In this document: positions 32,775 to 41,687 of the stretch, one piece after another | Numbering within the stretch: the first letter of the stretch is position 1 | Layout: each line of letters opens with the position of its first letter | Source: Pseudoxanthomonas spadix | GTDB taxonomy: Bacteria > Pseudomonadota > Gammaproteobacteria > Xanthomonadales > Xanthomonadaceae | Reading direction: 5' to 3' | DNA: 64,000 nt | Assembly (NCBI RefSeq): GCF_003703395.1 | Contig: NZ_RDQN01000003.1 | Span: 248,001 to 312,000 of the forward strand | The notes under the pieces: model-generated | Told to the model about the DNA's origin: nothing | Seen by the model: the letters and a program-made list of their open reading frames with translations, nothing else | The model's database searches: none | Translations under genes and position numbers: made by a program

Positions 32775-34151
32775 CTACAGCGCGCGCACGCGGAAGCTGC
32801 GGCCCTTGATCTTGCCGGCCGACAGCCGCGCCACCGCCTTTTCGGCGTGTTCGTGCCGGATCGAGACGTAGCTGCGCACCGGGCCGATGATGATCCGGCC
32901 GATCGCGCTGGCGGGCAGCCCGGCCTCGCCGGTCAAGGCGCCGAGGATGTCGCCGGGGCGCAGCTTGTCCTTCTTGCCGCCGTCCACGCGCAGCGAGACG
33001 AATGGCGCGCGCGGCGGCTGGCTGGGCCGGCCGGTGGCCAGCGGGGTCTTGATCCACGCCAGCGGCGCGCCGGCCAGTTCCTCCAGGGCGCGGGCGCGCG
33101 GCAGTTCGCGCGGGGTCACCAGGCTGAAGGCCAGGCCGCTGCGGCCGGCGCGTGCGGTGCGGCCGATGCGGTGGGTGTAGGTGTCGGTGTCGGTCGGCAG
33201 TTCGTAGTTGAACACCGCGGCCAGCTCTTCCACGTCCAGCCCGCGGGCGGCCACATCGCTGGCCACCAGCACGTTGCAGCTGCCGCCGGAGAAGCGCACC
33301 AGCACTTCCTCGCGATCGCGCTGTTCCATGTCCCCGTGCAGGGCCAGCGCCGAGAAGCCATAGCCCTGCAGGGAGTTGGCCACCTCGTCCACGTCCTTGC
33401 GGGTGTTGCAGAACACCACCGCCGGCTCCACCCGCTGCTGCAGCAACAGGCCGGCCAGGGCCTTCTGGCGCAGTGCCGGCTCCACTTCGCAGAAGCGCTG
33501 CAGGATGTCGGGGGTGTCGGCGGTGGCCAGATCGGTGGCGACCTCGACCGGTTCCTTGAGGCTGTCCTGGGCGATGGCGCGGATCGCCTGCGGCCAGGTC
33601 GCCGAGAACAGCAGGCTCTGGCGGGTCCTGGGCGTGCGGCCGAGGATCTCGCGGATCTGCTCCTCGAAGCCCATGTCGAGCATGCGGTCGGCCTCGTCCA
33701 GGACCAGCACGCGCACGCCGTTCAGGTGCAGGGCCTTCTTGCGCAGCAGTTCCTGGATCCGGCCCGGGGTGCCGACCACCACGTGCGGGTCGTGTTCCAG
33801 CGAGGCCAGCTGCGGTTCCAGCGCCATGCCCCCGCACAGCAGCGAGACCTTCAGGTTGGGCAGGCCCACCGCCAGGCGGCGCACCGCGCGGGCGACCTGG
33901 TCGGCCAGCTCGCGGGTCGGGCACAGCACCAGCGCCTGGGTCTTGACCAGGCCGGTGTCCATGCGGGTGAGCAGGCCCAGGGCGAAGGCGGCGGTCTTGC
34001 CGCTGCCGGTGGGGGCCTGGGCGATGACGTCGCGCCCTTCCAGGATCGGCGGCAGGGCGCGGGCCTGGATGTCGGTGGGCCGGGTATAGCCGGCGGCGTC
34101 GAGGCCGCGCCGCAGCGCGTCGGACAGCGGCAAAGTCGAAAAATCTTCCAT
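32775..34151 (-). CDS. dbpA: DEAD-box RNA helicase DbpA
   Basis: A 458-residue ATP-dependent RNA helicase, nearly the same length as E. coli DbpA. Helicase motifs: Q-motif region GYTRPTDIQ, Walker A APTGSGKT (46-53), PTRELA, TPGRI, VLDEADRM, SATWP, SDVAARGLD and HRIGRTARAG. The last 75 residues (VDGGKKDKLRPGDILGALTG through KIKGRSFRVRAL) form the DbpA RNA-binding domain that grips hairpin 92 of 23S rRNA, placing the enzyme in late 50S assembly. It is about 50 bases downstream of the barstar gene on the same strand. Confidence 0.94.
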   Translation of the reverse strand: MEDFSTLPLSDALRRGLDAAGYTRPTDIQARALPPILEGRDVIAQAPTGSGKTAAFALGLLTRMDTGLVKTQALVLCPTRELADQVARAVRRLAVGLPNLKVSLLCGGMALEPQLASLEHDPHVVVGTPGRIQELLRKKALHLNGVRVLVLDEADRMLDMGFEEQIREILGRTPRTRQSLLFSATWPQAIRAIAQDSLKEPVEVATDLATADTPDILQRFCEVEPALRQKALAGLLLQQRVEPAVVFCNTRKDVDEVANSLQGYGFSALALHGDMEQRDREEVLVRFSGGSCNVLVASDVAARGLDVEELAAVFNYELPTDTDTYTHRIGRTARAGRSGLAFSLVTPRELPRARALEELAGAPLAWIKTPLATGRPSQPPRAPFVSLRVDGGKKDKLRPGDILGALTGEAGLPASAIGRIIIGPVRSYVSIRHEHAEKAVARLSAGKIKGRSFRVRAL

Positions 34152-34204
34152 CGGCCATGATCGCAGCTTCGCCGGTGGCTGCGAAGCAACATCGGCGAGC
34201 GGCT

Positions 34205-34636
34205 TCAGTCTTCCAGCTCGGCGATGTCCTTGTCGCGCAGGGCCATGAACGCCCAGAACGGGACATTGCGCGCGCGCCAGGCCGCTTGCGCCTGGTCCAG
34301 CACCGCGACCAGGGTGTCGAAGTCCGGCTCGTTGTGGGCGTGCATCTCGCCGGCGCCTTCCAGCAGCAGCGCGTAGCCCGGCGCCGGCAGCCACTGCAGG
34401 TCGCGCAGGCAATCCAGCAGGCCCTCCCAGTTGCGCCCGGAAGCCATCGGGAAATCCAGCGCCACGGCGATGCGCAGCAGCAGGGTGCGCCTGTCGCGCA
34501 CGCCCATCAGGTCGATCCGTCGCACCAGCAGCCGCGCCTCGAAGGCGAATGCAGCCAGCACGTCCAGCTCGTGGGCGCTGACGAAATACACGCCGGCGCG
34601 GCCGGGATCTTCCAGCTGCGGGTCGTGGCTGCTCAT
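34205..34636 (-). CDS. Barstar-family ribonuclease inhibitor
   Basis: A 143-residue protein of the barstar fold. Recognisable parts: FVSAHELDVLAAFAFEARLLVRRIDL, then DRRTLLLRIAVALDFP followed by GRNWEGLLDCLRDLQWLP, the barstar signature, and DFDTLVAVLDQAQAAWR. Barstars tightly inhibit secreted barnase-type ribonucleases inside the producing cell. Its ATG overlaps the stop of the upstream small gene (ATGA), which may be a barnase that has lost its catalytic domain; the inhibitor would then be an orphan or immunity protein. Confidence 0.88.
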   Translation of the reverse strand: MSSHDPQLEDPGRAGVYFVSAHELDVLAAFAFEARLLVRRIDLMGVRDRRTLLLRIAVALDFPMASGRNWEGLLDCLRDLQWLPAPGYALLLEGAGEMHAHNEPDFDTLVAVLDQAQAAWRARNVPFWAFMALRDKDIAELED

Positions 34637-34902
34637 CGGGCGGGTACCTGGGATTGGTCAGGGACGAACACCGGTGCGCTTTGCCGCGCTGGCGCGGGCA
34701 GGAATGCGGGCAACGCGCCACCTGACGCCCGTGGCAACGCGCTCGCCGCCTGATGTGGTGCGGCGCGCTGCAGCTTTCCGGTACTGCCTGAGCACCACCA
34801 TGGGCGCCAGACCAGTGCCATGGCCCCCGCGCTTGCAGCGAGCAGGCGCAGCCACGCGCTGTTCCCCTGGGCGCCCCACGCGCCCAATCCCCCAAGCGAC
34901 AT
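34633..34902 (-). CDS. Small membrane-anchored protein, possible truncated barnase
   Basis: An 89-residue frame starting behind AGGGAAAAGCGC, with a hydrophobic N-terminal segment (WLRLLAASAGAMALVWRPWW) like a signal anchor, then an Ala/Pro-rich part. LPAFLPAPARQ near residue 64 resembles the start of the mature domain of secreted barnase-like ribonucleases (LPAFLPxEA), but the expected catalytic domain is absent and the frame ends in VPAR, overlapping the barstar start by four bases. In related bacteria a ribonuclease gene commonly sits in this position. The barnase connection is an inference from one short motif and gene order. Confidence 0.45.
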   Translation of the reverse strand: MSLGGLGAWGAQGNSAWLRLLAASAGAMALVWRPWWCSGSTGKLQRAAPHQAASALPRASGGALPAFLPAPARQSAPVFVPDQSQVPAR

Positions 34903-35285
34903 GCGCTTTTCCCTGTTCAGGTTGAGAGACGAGAGTGTCGGCCGACGCGGCCCGCTTGTAAACGGTTCAATGGGTGAAGATCGGTCACCATACGCCGGTC
35001 TGTGACGGGGATTCCGCTGGCGCCACGGGCCTGCAGCGGGCGTCGTGCGCGTTACTGCACGGTCCGGGCAGGCGGGTCCCGGGCCAGTCCCTTCGGGTGG
35101 TGGGCCGCGTCGGTTCCAGGCCAGCGGCGGGCCGGCCACGACTCTCCCAGGCCTTGGCACTGGCCGGTCGCCGAACCGGACGGGCGCGGCCGGCCGGTGC
35201 CCTGCCGGGCCGCTTGCCGATCATCGAGCCGCCGTAACCGGCCTGGTTTGAGCATGTGTTCGCTCCCGGGAATGGGTTGATGACG
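34903..35285. other. Intergenic region without recognised gene
   Basis: Between the start of the small barstar-linked gene and the end of the M14 peptidase gene (both minus strand). The first 75 bases probably hold the barstar operon promoter (TTGAAC on the minus strand near 34965). The rest is GC-rich with several short open frames that have no protein-like composition. Confidence 0.4.
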
Positions 35286-37079
35286 TCAGGGCGGCGCGGT
35301 ATCGGTGCCCAGCACCGGATACAGGCCGTAGCGGGTGTCCCACGAGGGATGGCGGCGGGCGAAGAACTCCAGCCGCGCGCGTGGATTGGCGGCAAAGTCC
35401 GGGTCGTCCTTCAGGCGCTGCTCGAACTGCGCCTTGACCTGCCGATCGCGCAGCATCTGCCGTGCGACTTCCTCGGCGACGTAGCCTTCCATGTACTCCT
35501 TGCGCTCGAAGGCCGCATTGAACAGGCCCCACTGCAGCAGCGAATCCGGCGCGGCCGGATCCAGCAGGGCCACCACCAGCCGCGCGCGCGGCTGGGCGAT
35601 CGGCACGAACAGGCTGCCGGCGGGCAGCTGGGCCGGTTCGTCGGCCCAGGCGCCGCTGAGCTTCAGGCGCTGGCGGCCCTCGGTGGAGGTCTTGGCGAAG
35701 TCGATCTTCGTCGCGCGGAAGGCCTGCACCTGCTGCGCCGACTCAGCGTCCAGGCGCCGGTACTGCAGGCCATGCACGCGCAGCTTTGGCTCCACGATCG
35801 ACGCCCAGCCGGCTGGCACCAGATAGCCGGCGCGCGGGGCGGTGGTGGTGACCGAGGGCGTCATCGTCTCGCGCAGCGGAATGTGCCAGACCTGCGGCCT
35901 GGTTTCGTCGTACTGCGTCATCAGCGCGCCGGAGACGTCCGAGGGCGTGCGCGTGTAGGCATAGCCGAGGAAGTCGATCATCCGCACCTGGTCGCTGGCC
36001 TTCCAGTCCAGCACCTGCGGCTGGCCACCGAGCGCGGTGGCGGCCTGGTCGGCGGCAGCGGCGTCGGCGCGCCATGCGGCGCCATGCGCGGCAACCTGCT
36101 GCAGCACCGCGACGATGGCATTGCCGGTGATCGCCACGCGCTGCGGGTAGCGCAGCCACGCGTGGGTCTCCACCAGCATGCCCAAGCGGTTGCGCAGCTG
36201 GAAATAGCCATGCGAGAAGCGCGGCGGATAGACCTCATCGGCAAAGCCGGCAGCCGGATTGTCGTTCTGCGCCAGTGCCGGATAGAACGGCAGCGCGTGC
36301 GAGCCCTGGCGGTCGAGCTGGGCAATCACCGCTGCACGCAGGGCCGCACCATCGCGCTGCAGGGTGGCATCGCCTGCATGCGAGGGCTCGACCTGCACCG
36401 ACACGTCATGGCGGAACTTGGCCCCGTCGGTGACGTGCAGGTCCATGGCCAGCAGCGGATCCCACTGCTCGACCAGCGCCAGCATCGCCTGCATCTCCGG
36501 CGCATCGGCCTTCATGTAGTCGCGGTTGAGGTTGAGGTTCTGCGCGGTGGCGCGGAAGCCCATCTGTTCCGGGCCGCGCTGGTTGGGCCGGTTCCACGGG
36601 CCGAAGCGCTCATGCCCGTCGACGTTGAACACCGGCACGAACAGCCACACCAGCCTGTCCAGGGTGCCCCTGGCGCGGGTGCCCTGCAGCAGCTGGCGCG
36701 CGACCTGGAAGCCGGCGTCCTTGCCGTCGATCTCGCCGGCGTGGATGCCGCCCTGGATCAGCACCACCGGCAACTTGCGCGCCCTGGCCGCGGCCGGGTC
36801 CAGCGCGCCGCTGGTGGACAGGGCCATGGCATGCATCGGCCGGCCCTCGGGCGTGGTGCCGTAGTCGAAGCAGCGCACGGCAGCGGGCCAGCGGGCGGCG
36901 AAGGCCTGGCACAGCCGGCCGACCTCTTGGTAACGGCCGGTCCGGTGGAAGCCGGAGGCCTCCGATTCGGTGACCAGATCGGCATCACCGATGGTGGACG
37001 CCGCGCCGGCCAGGGGCGAAAGCAGCAGGCAGGCGAGGGTCGCGGCCCTCGCCAGGGGGCGCAGCCTGGAGACGGTCAT
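35286..37079 (-). CDS. Secreted M14-family zinc carboxypeptidase
   Basis: A 597-residue exported metallopeptidase. The start MTVSRLRPLARAA opens a signal peptide (TLACLLLSPLAGAAS). The zinc ligands are visible as HxxE in GGIHAGEIDGKD and the distant His in MDLHVTDG, with the catalytic Glu in GMLVETHAWLRYP. The N-terminal peptidase domain covers about residues 45-330; the C-terminal 250 residues are a domain without a name, typical of the large periplasmic M14 proteins of this bacterial group. It probably trims peptides in the periplasm or outside. Single gene, divergent from the rhomboid gene. Confidence 0.88.
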   Translation of the reverse strand: MTVSRLRPLARAATLACLLLSPLAGAASTIGDADLVTESEASGFHRTGRYQEVGRLCQAFAARWPAAVRCFDYGTTPEGRPMHAMALSTSGALDPAAARARKLPVVLIQGGIHAGEIDGKDAGFQVARQLLQGTRARGTLDRLVWLFVPVFNVDGHERFGPWNRPNQRGPEQMGFRATAQNLNLNRDYMKADAPEMQAMLALVEQWDPLLAMDLHVTDGAKFRHDVSVQVEPSHAGDATLQRDGAALRAAVIAQLDRQGSHALPFYPALAQNDNPAAGFADEVYPPRFSHGYFQLRNRLGMLVETHAWLRYPQRVAITGNAIVAVLQQVAAHGAAWRADAAAADQAATALGGQPQVLDWKASDQVRMIDFLGYAYTRTPSDVSGALMTQYDETRPQVWHIPLRETMTPSVTTTAPRAGYLVPAGWASIVEPKLRVHGLQYRRLDAESAQQVQAFRATKIDFAKTSTEGRQRLKLSGAWADEPAQLPAGSLFVPIAQPRARLVVALLDPAAPDSLLQWGLFNAAFERKEYMEGYVAEEVARQMLRDRQVKAQFEQRLKDDPDFAANPRARLEFFARRHPSWDTRYGLYPVLGTDTAPP

Positions 37080-37504
37080 CGTGGCGCGGCGCAAGGCACG
37101 CTGCGTTGCCCGCACTGGCAATGCGGGCAACGTCTGCGCGGCCGCGAGCTGGTGGGTGGGCACATTCGGCTCGACATTTTCCGGCTGTCGCGGTACCAGG
37201 GCGGGACGCAGGCGCATCGGGCAGCTTCACCGTGTTCAGTGCGGGCCGCCATGATGCCAGCGGCGGCGCGCCTTGCCAGCCGATCAACAGCACATGGGCA
37301 AGCCGCGGCATGACAGGAGGGTCAGCCGGGCGCGGAAGGGGAAGACGCCCGTCTGTCGTGTGGCTGCAAGGGTAACGAGGATGTCTGGCGCCGGATCGCC
37401 GCGCGCTCGGCGCAAGCACCTGCTCTGAGACATCAGGCGAGCGGATGCAGGACAATGCTCGGGTCGCCTGAGGCGGCGCTCCTCGTCCCGACCCCAGGAT
37501 TTCG
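37080..37504. other. Divergent intergenic region, M14 peptidase / rhomboid
   Basis: About 425 bases with no convincing gene. Several frames run through it, including an upstream extension of the peptidase frame to 37217, but the signal peptide fixes the peptidase start at 37079. No clear promoter hexamers or repeats were recognised. Confidence 0.4.
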
Positions 37505-38110
37505 ATGTTCACCCTGATCTTCATCGCCGTCACCGTCGTGGTGTCGCTGCTGGCCCTGAACAACCGCCGCATCGCCGACCGCCTGATCCTGTGGCCACCG
37601 GCCATCGCCAGGAACCATCAATACGATCGCCTGCTCACCCATGGCTTCATCCATGCCGACTTCATGCACCTGTTCTTCAACATGCTCACGCTGTTCTTCT
37701 TCGGCCGGCCGATCGAGGGCTTCATGGCCGAGCAGACCGGTGCGCTGTGGGTATTTCCGCTGTTCTACCTTTCGGCGCTGGTGGTGGCGATCCTGCCGAC
37801 CTACCTCAAGCACCAGAAGGACCCCAACTACTTCAGCCTCGGTGCCTCCGGCGCGGTCTCGGCGGTGCTGTTCGCCTTCATCCTGCTGGCGCCGTGGTCG
37901 AGGATCGTGGTGTTCGTGTTCCCGATGCCGGCGATCGTCTTTGCCATCCTCTACGTCGCCTACAGCATCTGGATGGACCGCCGCGGCGGCGACCGGATCA
38001 ACCACAGTGCGCACCTGTCCGGGGCGGCCTACGGAATCCTGTTCCTGATGATCATGCAGCCGCAGGTCCTGCAGCACTTCCTGTCCGAACTGAGCCGGCC
38101 GAGGTTCTAA
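37505..38110 (+). CDS. Rhomboid-family intramembrane serine protease
   Basis: A 201-residue protein of six hydrophobic segments. The catalytic dyad is visible: Ser in SLGASGAVSAVLF (GxSG) and His in NHSAHLSGAAYG (HxxG). The loop THGFIHADFMHLFFNML is the conserved HxxxxHxxxN-type element that shapes the active site. Rhomboids cut transmembrane helices of substrate proteins in the inner membrane; the substrate is unknown. The start at 37505 gives a first helix directly. Confidence 0.9.
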   Translation: MFTLIFIAVTVVVSLLALNNRRIADRLILWPPAIARNHQYDRLLTHGFIHADFMHLFFNMLTLFFFGRPIEGFMAEQTGALWVFPLFYLSALVVAILPTYLKHQKDPNYFSLGASGAVSAVLFAFILLAPWSRIVVFVFPMPAIVFAILYVAYSIWMDRRGGDRINHSAHLSGAAYGILFLMIMQPQVLQHFLSELSRPRF

Positions 38111-38266
38111 ACCGGTTGATGCAGCCGGGAACTGCTGAACTTGCAGGGCAGCGTCTGCTGGGTGTGAATGCCGTGCATGGGCCCGAAGGGCCGACCGAGC
38201 AAATCACAGGCAAAAAATCGCCTGGAGCGATTCTTGACGTTGCGCAGCAACGGCCCGAAGAGCCTG

Positions 38267-38341
38267 CCCCGGACTTGATCCGGGGGTGGCCGCCAGGGAT
38301 GGTGGGCCACAAAAAAAGACGGGCGACCCCCGTCGCCCGTC
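38267..38341 (-). terminator. Terminator of the small gene at 38385, beside a short palindrome
   Basis: GACGGGCGAC (38318-38327), loop CCCC and GTCGCCCGTC (38332-38341) form a perfect 10-bp stem with seven T residues after it on the minus strand. Next to it CCCCGGA-CTTGA-TCCGGGG (38267-38285) is another perfect 7-bp palindrome of dispersed-repeat type. The remaining intergenic sequence from 38111 shows nothing else. Confidence 0.8.
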
Positions 38342-38384
38342 GTGGCAATGTTGAAGCAGGTGTTGCTGCTGTATGCGCCTTCGG

Positions 38385-38585
38385 TCAGGAACCGGTGAAC
38401 CGGCGCTTGCTTTTGTCAAACGAAGGAGGTTTGCCGGCGTAGGAGGACAGCAGGCGCTCGTACACGGCGTTGTTGAGGCGCTCGAACTCCCAATCCTTGG
38501 TATGGCCGGTGATGGCCAGCTGATACAGGCCTTCGAGCAAGGTAAAGTCGCTCGGCCCTTGCGACGGGTCTTCGATGTGGCTCAT
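38385..38585 (-). CDS. Small conserved hypothetical protein
   Basis: A 66-residue soluble protein, MSHIEDPSQGPSDFTLLEGL ... KSKRRFTGS. It is rich in aromatic and charged residues (KDWEFERLNNAVYERLLSSY), predicted helical, and followed by its own terminator. No function is recognised. Codon use and compactness suggest a real gene; the start is the only good ATG. It is divergent from the small acetyltransferase gene at 38783. Confidence 0.65.
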   Translation of the reverse strand: MSHIEDPSQGPSDFTLLEGLYQLAITGHTKDWEFERLNNAVYERLLSSYAGKPPSFDKSKRRFTGS

Positions 38586-38782
38586 TGCACTGCCCCTGTC
38601 CAGATGATCTCGAGGTGTTTCACGCATCATCCGTGCCAATCGTCCAGGCGGCGTTGGCCACGGCTGCGAGCCCGCAATGCGCGGTTCCTGCCAAAAGGTG
38701 ACGCGCTGGGTCCAACCCTGCCATCCACGCCGGACCGGCCAGGGCAGTGCCGGGATCGACACCCGCAACCGGAGAGATGCCC

Positions 38783-39058
38783 ATGACCCAGCCTGTCCAT
38801 CACCAGCCCCAGGCCAACCGCTTCGTCATCGACGCGGACGGACAGCAGGCCGTGCTCGATTACCAGCTGCAGGGCCACCGCATGGTCATCACCCACACCG
38901 GCGTGCCGACCGCCCTGCGCGGGCGCGGCCTGGCCGAAGCCCTGACCCGCGCCGCACTGGCCCATGCGCAGGACCAGGGGCTGAAAGTGACGCCGGCGTG
39001 TTCGTATGCAGCCAGTTTCCTGGAGCGCCATCCCGAATATGCGGCGCTGTCAAAATGA
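38783..39058 (+). CDS. Small GNAT-type N-acetyltransferase (YjdJ/COG2388 family)
   Basis: A 91-residue minimal GNAT-like protein: ANRFVIDADGQQAVLDYQL, MVITHTGVPTALRGRGLAEAL (the acetyl-CoA-binding RGxGLA loop), and VTPACSYAASFLERHPEY, the C-terminal motif of the COG2388 group. The reading starts at an ATG with GGAGAG upstream. The substrate is unknown. The next gene is about 60 bases downstream on the same strand. Confidence 0.88.
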   Translation: MTQPVHHQPQANRFVIDADGQQAVLDYQLQGHRMVITHTGVPTALRGRGLAEALTRAALAHAQDQGLKVTPACSYAASFLERHPEYAALSK

Positions 39059-39117
39059 AACGCGCGGCGGCGGATGATGGGTACACTCGCGCCGTTCTCT
39101 GCCCGGAGATGTCCAGC

Positions 39118-39945
39118 GTGCGCTCTGCCAAGACCATCGCCAGTGTGACCGTGCTGACCATGTTGCTGGCTGCCTGCAACCGGGCACCGCCGCCCGCACC
39201 GGCCGCCAGCGCGCCGCCGGTTTCGGCGCCGGCCCAGGCGCCCGCGCCGGCACCGGCTTCCACCGTACTGACCGACGTGGCCGAGTCCGATCCGCGCTAT
39301 GTGGTGGGCATCAGCTATCCGCCGCAGGCCAACCGGTACCCGGGCCTGGCCAAGGCGCTGGGCGACTACGCCGGCGCCGCCCGCGCCGGACTCATGCAGG
39401 CGGTCGATGGCCTGGGCAGCGAGAAACCCCCCGCGCCCTATGAACTGTCGCTGGCGTTCGAAATGGTGGCCGAAACGCCCGAGGTGGTGTCGGTGGCCGC
39501 CGATGGCGGGCGCTACACCGGCGGCGCCCACGGCGAGCCGCTGGTGGCGCGTTTCACCTGGCTGCCCAGGCACGAAGCGATGCTGACCACCCAGGCGATG
39601 CTGCCTTCGCCCGAAGGCCTGCAGGCGGTCAGCAGCTACGTGCGCGAGCAGCTGCACACCAGCCTGTCGCTGCGCGCCGACGGTGCGGACATGGCACCGG
39701 AGGAGCGCGCCCGGATGCTGCAGTCGGGCACCAGCATGATCGACGCCGGCACCGGCCCGGAAGCGGCCAACTTCAGCCAGTTCCAGCCGGTGATGAACGC
39801 CGACGGCAAGATCGCCGCGGTCCGGTTCGTGTTCCCGCCCTATCAGGTGGGGTCCTATGCCGACGGCACCCAGACCGTCGATGTTCCGGCCCAGGTCCTG
39901 GGCCCCTACCTGGCACCGGCGTACGCCGATCTTTTCCTGAGGTGA
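39118..39945 (+). CDS. Lipoprotein with DUF4163/DUF3298-like domains
   Basis: A 275-residue lipoprotein: the signal VTVLTMLLAAC ends in an L-A-A-C lipobox, followed by a Pro/Ala linker. The folded part from residue 55 has ISYPPQANRYPGL and GGRYTGGAHGE, and ends with FPPYQVGSYADGTQTVDVP, the RsiV/DUF3298 pattern that can bind lysozyme or act as an anti-sigma ectodomain. The GGAG ribosome site at 39105 is directly adjacent to ATG 39109, so GTG 39118, nine bases away, is chosen as the start. It ends one base before cfa, implying co-expression. Confidence 0.82.
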   Translation: MRSAKTIASVTVLTMLLAACNRAPPPAPAASAPPVSAPAQAPAPAPASTVLTDVAESDPRYVVGISYPPQANRYPGLAKALGDYAGAARAGLMQAVDGLGSEKPPAPYELSLAFEMVAETPEVVSVAADGGRYTGGAHGEPLVARFTWLPRHEAMLTTQAMLPSPEGLQAVSSYVREQLHTSLSLRADGADMAPEERARMLQSGTSMIDAGTGPEAANFSQFQPVMNADGKIAAVRFVFPPYQVGSYADGTQTVDVPAQVLGPYLAPAYADLFLR

Positions 39946-39946
39946 A

Positions 39947-41101
39947 ATGAAACAGTTCCAGGCACCGGCCACCACCGCCACCACCCGCGCCCCGCGCTTC
40001 CAGGCCCGCGTTGCCCGCCTGCTGAGTCAGGCCGATGTGCGCATCGGCGGCGACCGGCCCTGGGACCTGCAGGTCCATGATCCGGCGCTCTACGCGCGGC
40101 TCTTGAGCCAGGGATCGCTGGGGCTGGGCGAGGGCTACATGGACGGTCAGTGGGATGCCGTTTCGCTGGACCGGTTCCTGACCCGGCTGCTGGCCGCGCG
40201 CCTGGACGAGCAGGTCCACGGCATCGGCGAGATCTGGGACGCGCTGCGGGCGCGTTTGTTCAACGCGCAAACCCTGCGTGGCAGCCGCAAGGTCGGCGAA
40301 CAGCACTACGATCTGGGCAACGACCTGTACGCGGCGATGCTGGGCCAGCGCCTGGTCTACAGCTGTGGCTACTGGCGCAATGCCGATACGCTCGATGCCG
40401 CGCAGGAAGCCAAGCTGGACCTGGTCTGCCGCAAGCTGGGGCTCCGGCCCGGCATGCGCGTGCTGGACATCGGCTGCGGCTGGGGCGAGGCGCTCAAGTT
40501 TGCCGCGCAGCGCTATGGCGTCAGCGGGGTCGGGGTGACCATCTCCAGGGAGCAGGCCGAGTATGCGCGCCAGCTGTGCGCCGGCCTGCCGATCCAGATC
40601 GCGCTGCAGGATTACCGCACGGTGGAAGGTCCGTTCGACGCGGTGCTGTCGATCGGCATGTTCGAGCACGTGGGCGTGAAGAACTACCGCACCTATTTCG
40701 AGACGGTGCGGCGTGTGCTCAGCGAGCAGGGCCTGTTCCTGCTGCACAGCATCGGCACCAACGTCTCGCAGACCCGCACCGATCCGTGGATCGCGCGCTA
40801 CATCTTTCCCAACTCGATGTTGCCTTCGCCGGTGCAGGTGACCCAGGCACTGGAAGGCCAGTTCGTGATCGAGGACTGGCACAATTTCGGCACCGACTAC
40901 GACCGCACCCTGCAGGCCTGGCGCAGCAACATCGAAGCGGCATGGTCGCGGCTGTCGGCGCGCTACGATGAGCGCTTCCGCCGCATGTGGCGGTTTTACC
41001 TGGCCGCCTCGATGGCCACCTTCCGCAGCCGGCGCTCGCAGCTGTGGCAGCTGGTGCTGTCCCCGCGCGGTGTGGTTGGCGGCTACATCGCGCCGCGCTG
41101 A
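39947..41101 (+). CDS. cfa: Cyclopropane-fatty-acyl-phospholipid synthase
   Basis: A 384-residue SAM-dependent enzyme that converts unsaturated acyl chains of membrane lipids to cyclopropane rings, usually in stationary phase. The SAM-binding loop is VLDIGCGWG (172-180). Other family marks: GEQHYDLGNDLYAAML, YSCGYWRNADTLDAAQEAKL, SIGMFEHVGVKNYRTYF and the final YLAASMATFRSRRSQLWQLV. The N-terminal lipid-binding domain is intact. It begins one base after the lipoprotein stop. Confidence 0.94.
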   Translation: MKQFQAPATTATTRAPRFQARVARLLSQADVRIGGDRPWDLQVHDPALYARLLSQGSLGLGEGYMDGQWDAVSLDRFLTRLLAARLDEQVHGIGEIWDALRARLFNAQTLRGSRKVGEQHYDLGNDLYAAMLGQRLVYSCGYWRNADTLDAAQEAKLDLVCRKLGLRPGMRVLDIGCGWGEALKFAAQRYGVSGVGVTISREQAEYARQLCAGLPIQIALQDYRTVEGPFDAVLSIGMFEHVGVKNYRTYFETVRRVLSEQGLFLLHSIGTNVSQTRTDPWIARYIFPNSMLPSPVQVTQALEGQFVIEDWHNFGTDYDRTLQAWRSNIEAAWSRLSARYDERFRRMWRFYLAASMATFRSRRSQLWQLVLSPRGVVGGYIAPR

Positions 41102-41122
41102 AGGCACGGCGCGATGTGGCGC

Positions 41123-41446
41123 TCAAGCCGCCTTGCGCGGCTTGCCGTAGAGCGCGCGCAGTTCGTCCTTGGCCTGTTCCAGGATCTCCCGCTGCTGTTG
41201 CGAGAGGTTCTTGCCGGCCCGGTTGATGTAGAACACCAGCATCGACATTGCCGAGCGGAACGGCGGCGCCTTGCGCCGGGTGCTGGATTCGGCCGAGTGC
41301 TTCAGCGAGCGGGCGATGGCGCGGGGGTCGTCCTGTTCGAATACGCCAGCGGCCAGATCCATGGCATCACTGGTCTCGGTGACCTGCTGCGACCAGCGGT
41401 GGTCTTGGTGCGCATCGTCATCATGTCCGTGCTTCAAGGCCATCAT
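41123..41446 (-). CDS. DUF3175 domain protein
   Basis: A 107-residue protein matching DUF3175: RWSQQVTETSDAMDLAAGVF, then QDDPRAIARSLKHSAESSTR, SAMSMLVFYINRAGKNLS, then REILEQAKDELRALYG. The family is small, basic and helical with no established role, common in alpha- and gammaproteobacteria. The N-terminus is His/Asp-rich (HGHDDDAHQDH). The start ATG 41446 has GAGGA upstream; the second ATG at 41443 is equally possible. It converges on cfa. Confidence 0.8.
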   Translation of the reverse strand: MMALKHGHDDDAHQDHRWSQQVTETSDAMDLAAGVFEQDDPRAIARSLKHSAESSTRRKAPPFRSAMSMLVFYINRAGKNLSQQQREILEQAKDELRALYGKPRKAA

Positions 41447-41687
41447 GGGTTTCGGTCCTCGTTCGCGCGCAATGCGGGGGAAAGTCTGCGCGGGCAATCA
41501 AGGACGCTATCGGTCCTGACGTAAAACAACTGCAAACCGGTTGTTGTGAAAACCTTCAGAGGCCGTGTACAGGTGCGGGCACCGTCCCACTTGGGGACCG
41601 GCCCGCGGTCACAACACCGCTGCATCGCGTATTGACCGCGCCCGGACGCGTCCCCATCTTGGGCACTTCATCCTCGCCGCGCTGTTC

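Noticed and set aside
34903-35255. Short minus-strand frames before the barstar operon
   Set aside because: Arg/Pro-rich, no ribosome site, overlapping frames on both strands.
37080-37217. N-terminal extension of the M14 peptidase
   Set aside because: A signal peptide begins at the ATG at 37079; the extension would bury it.
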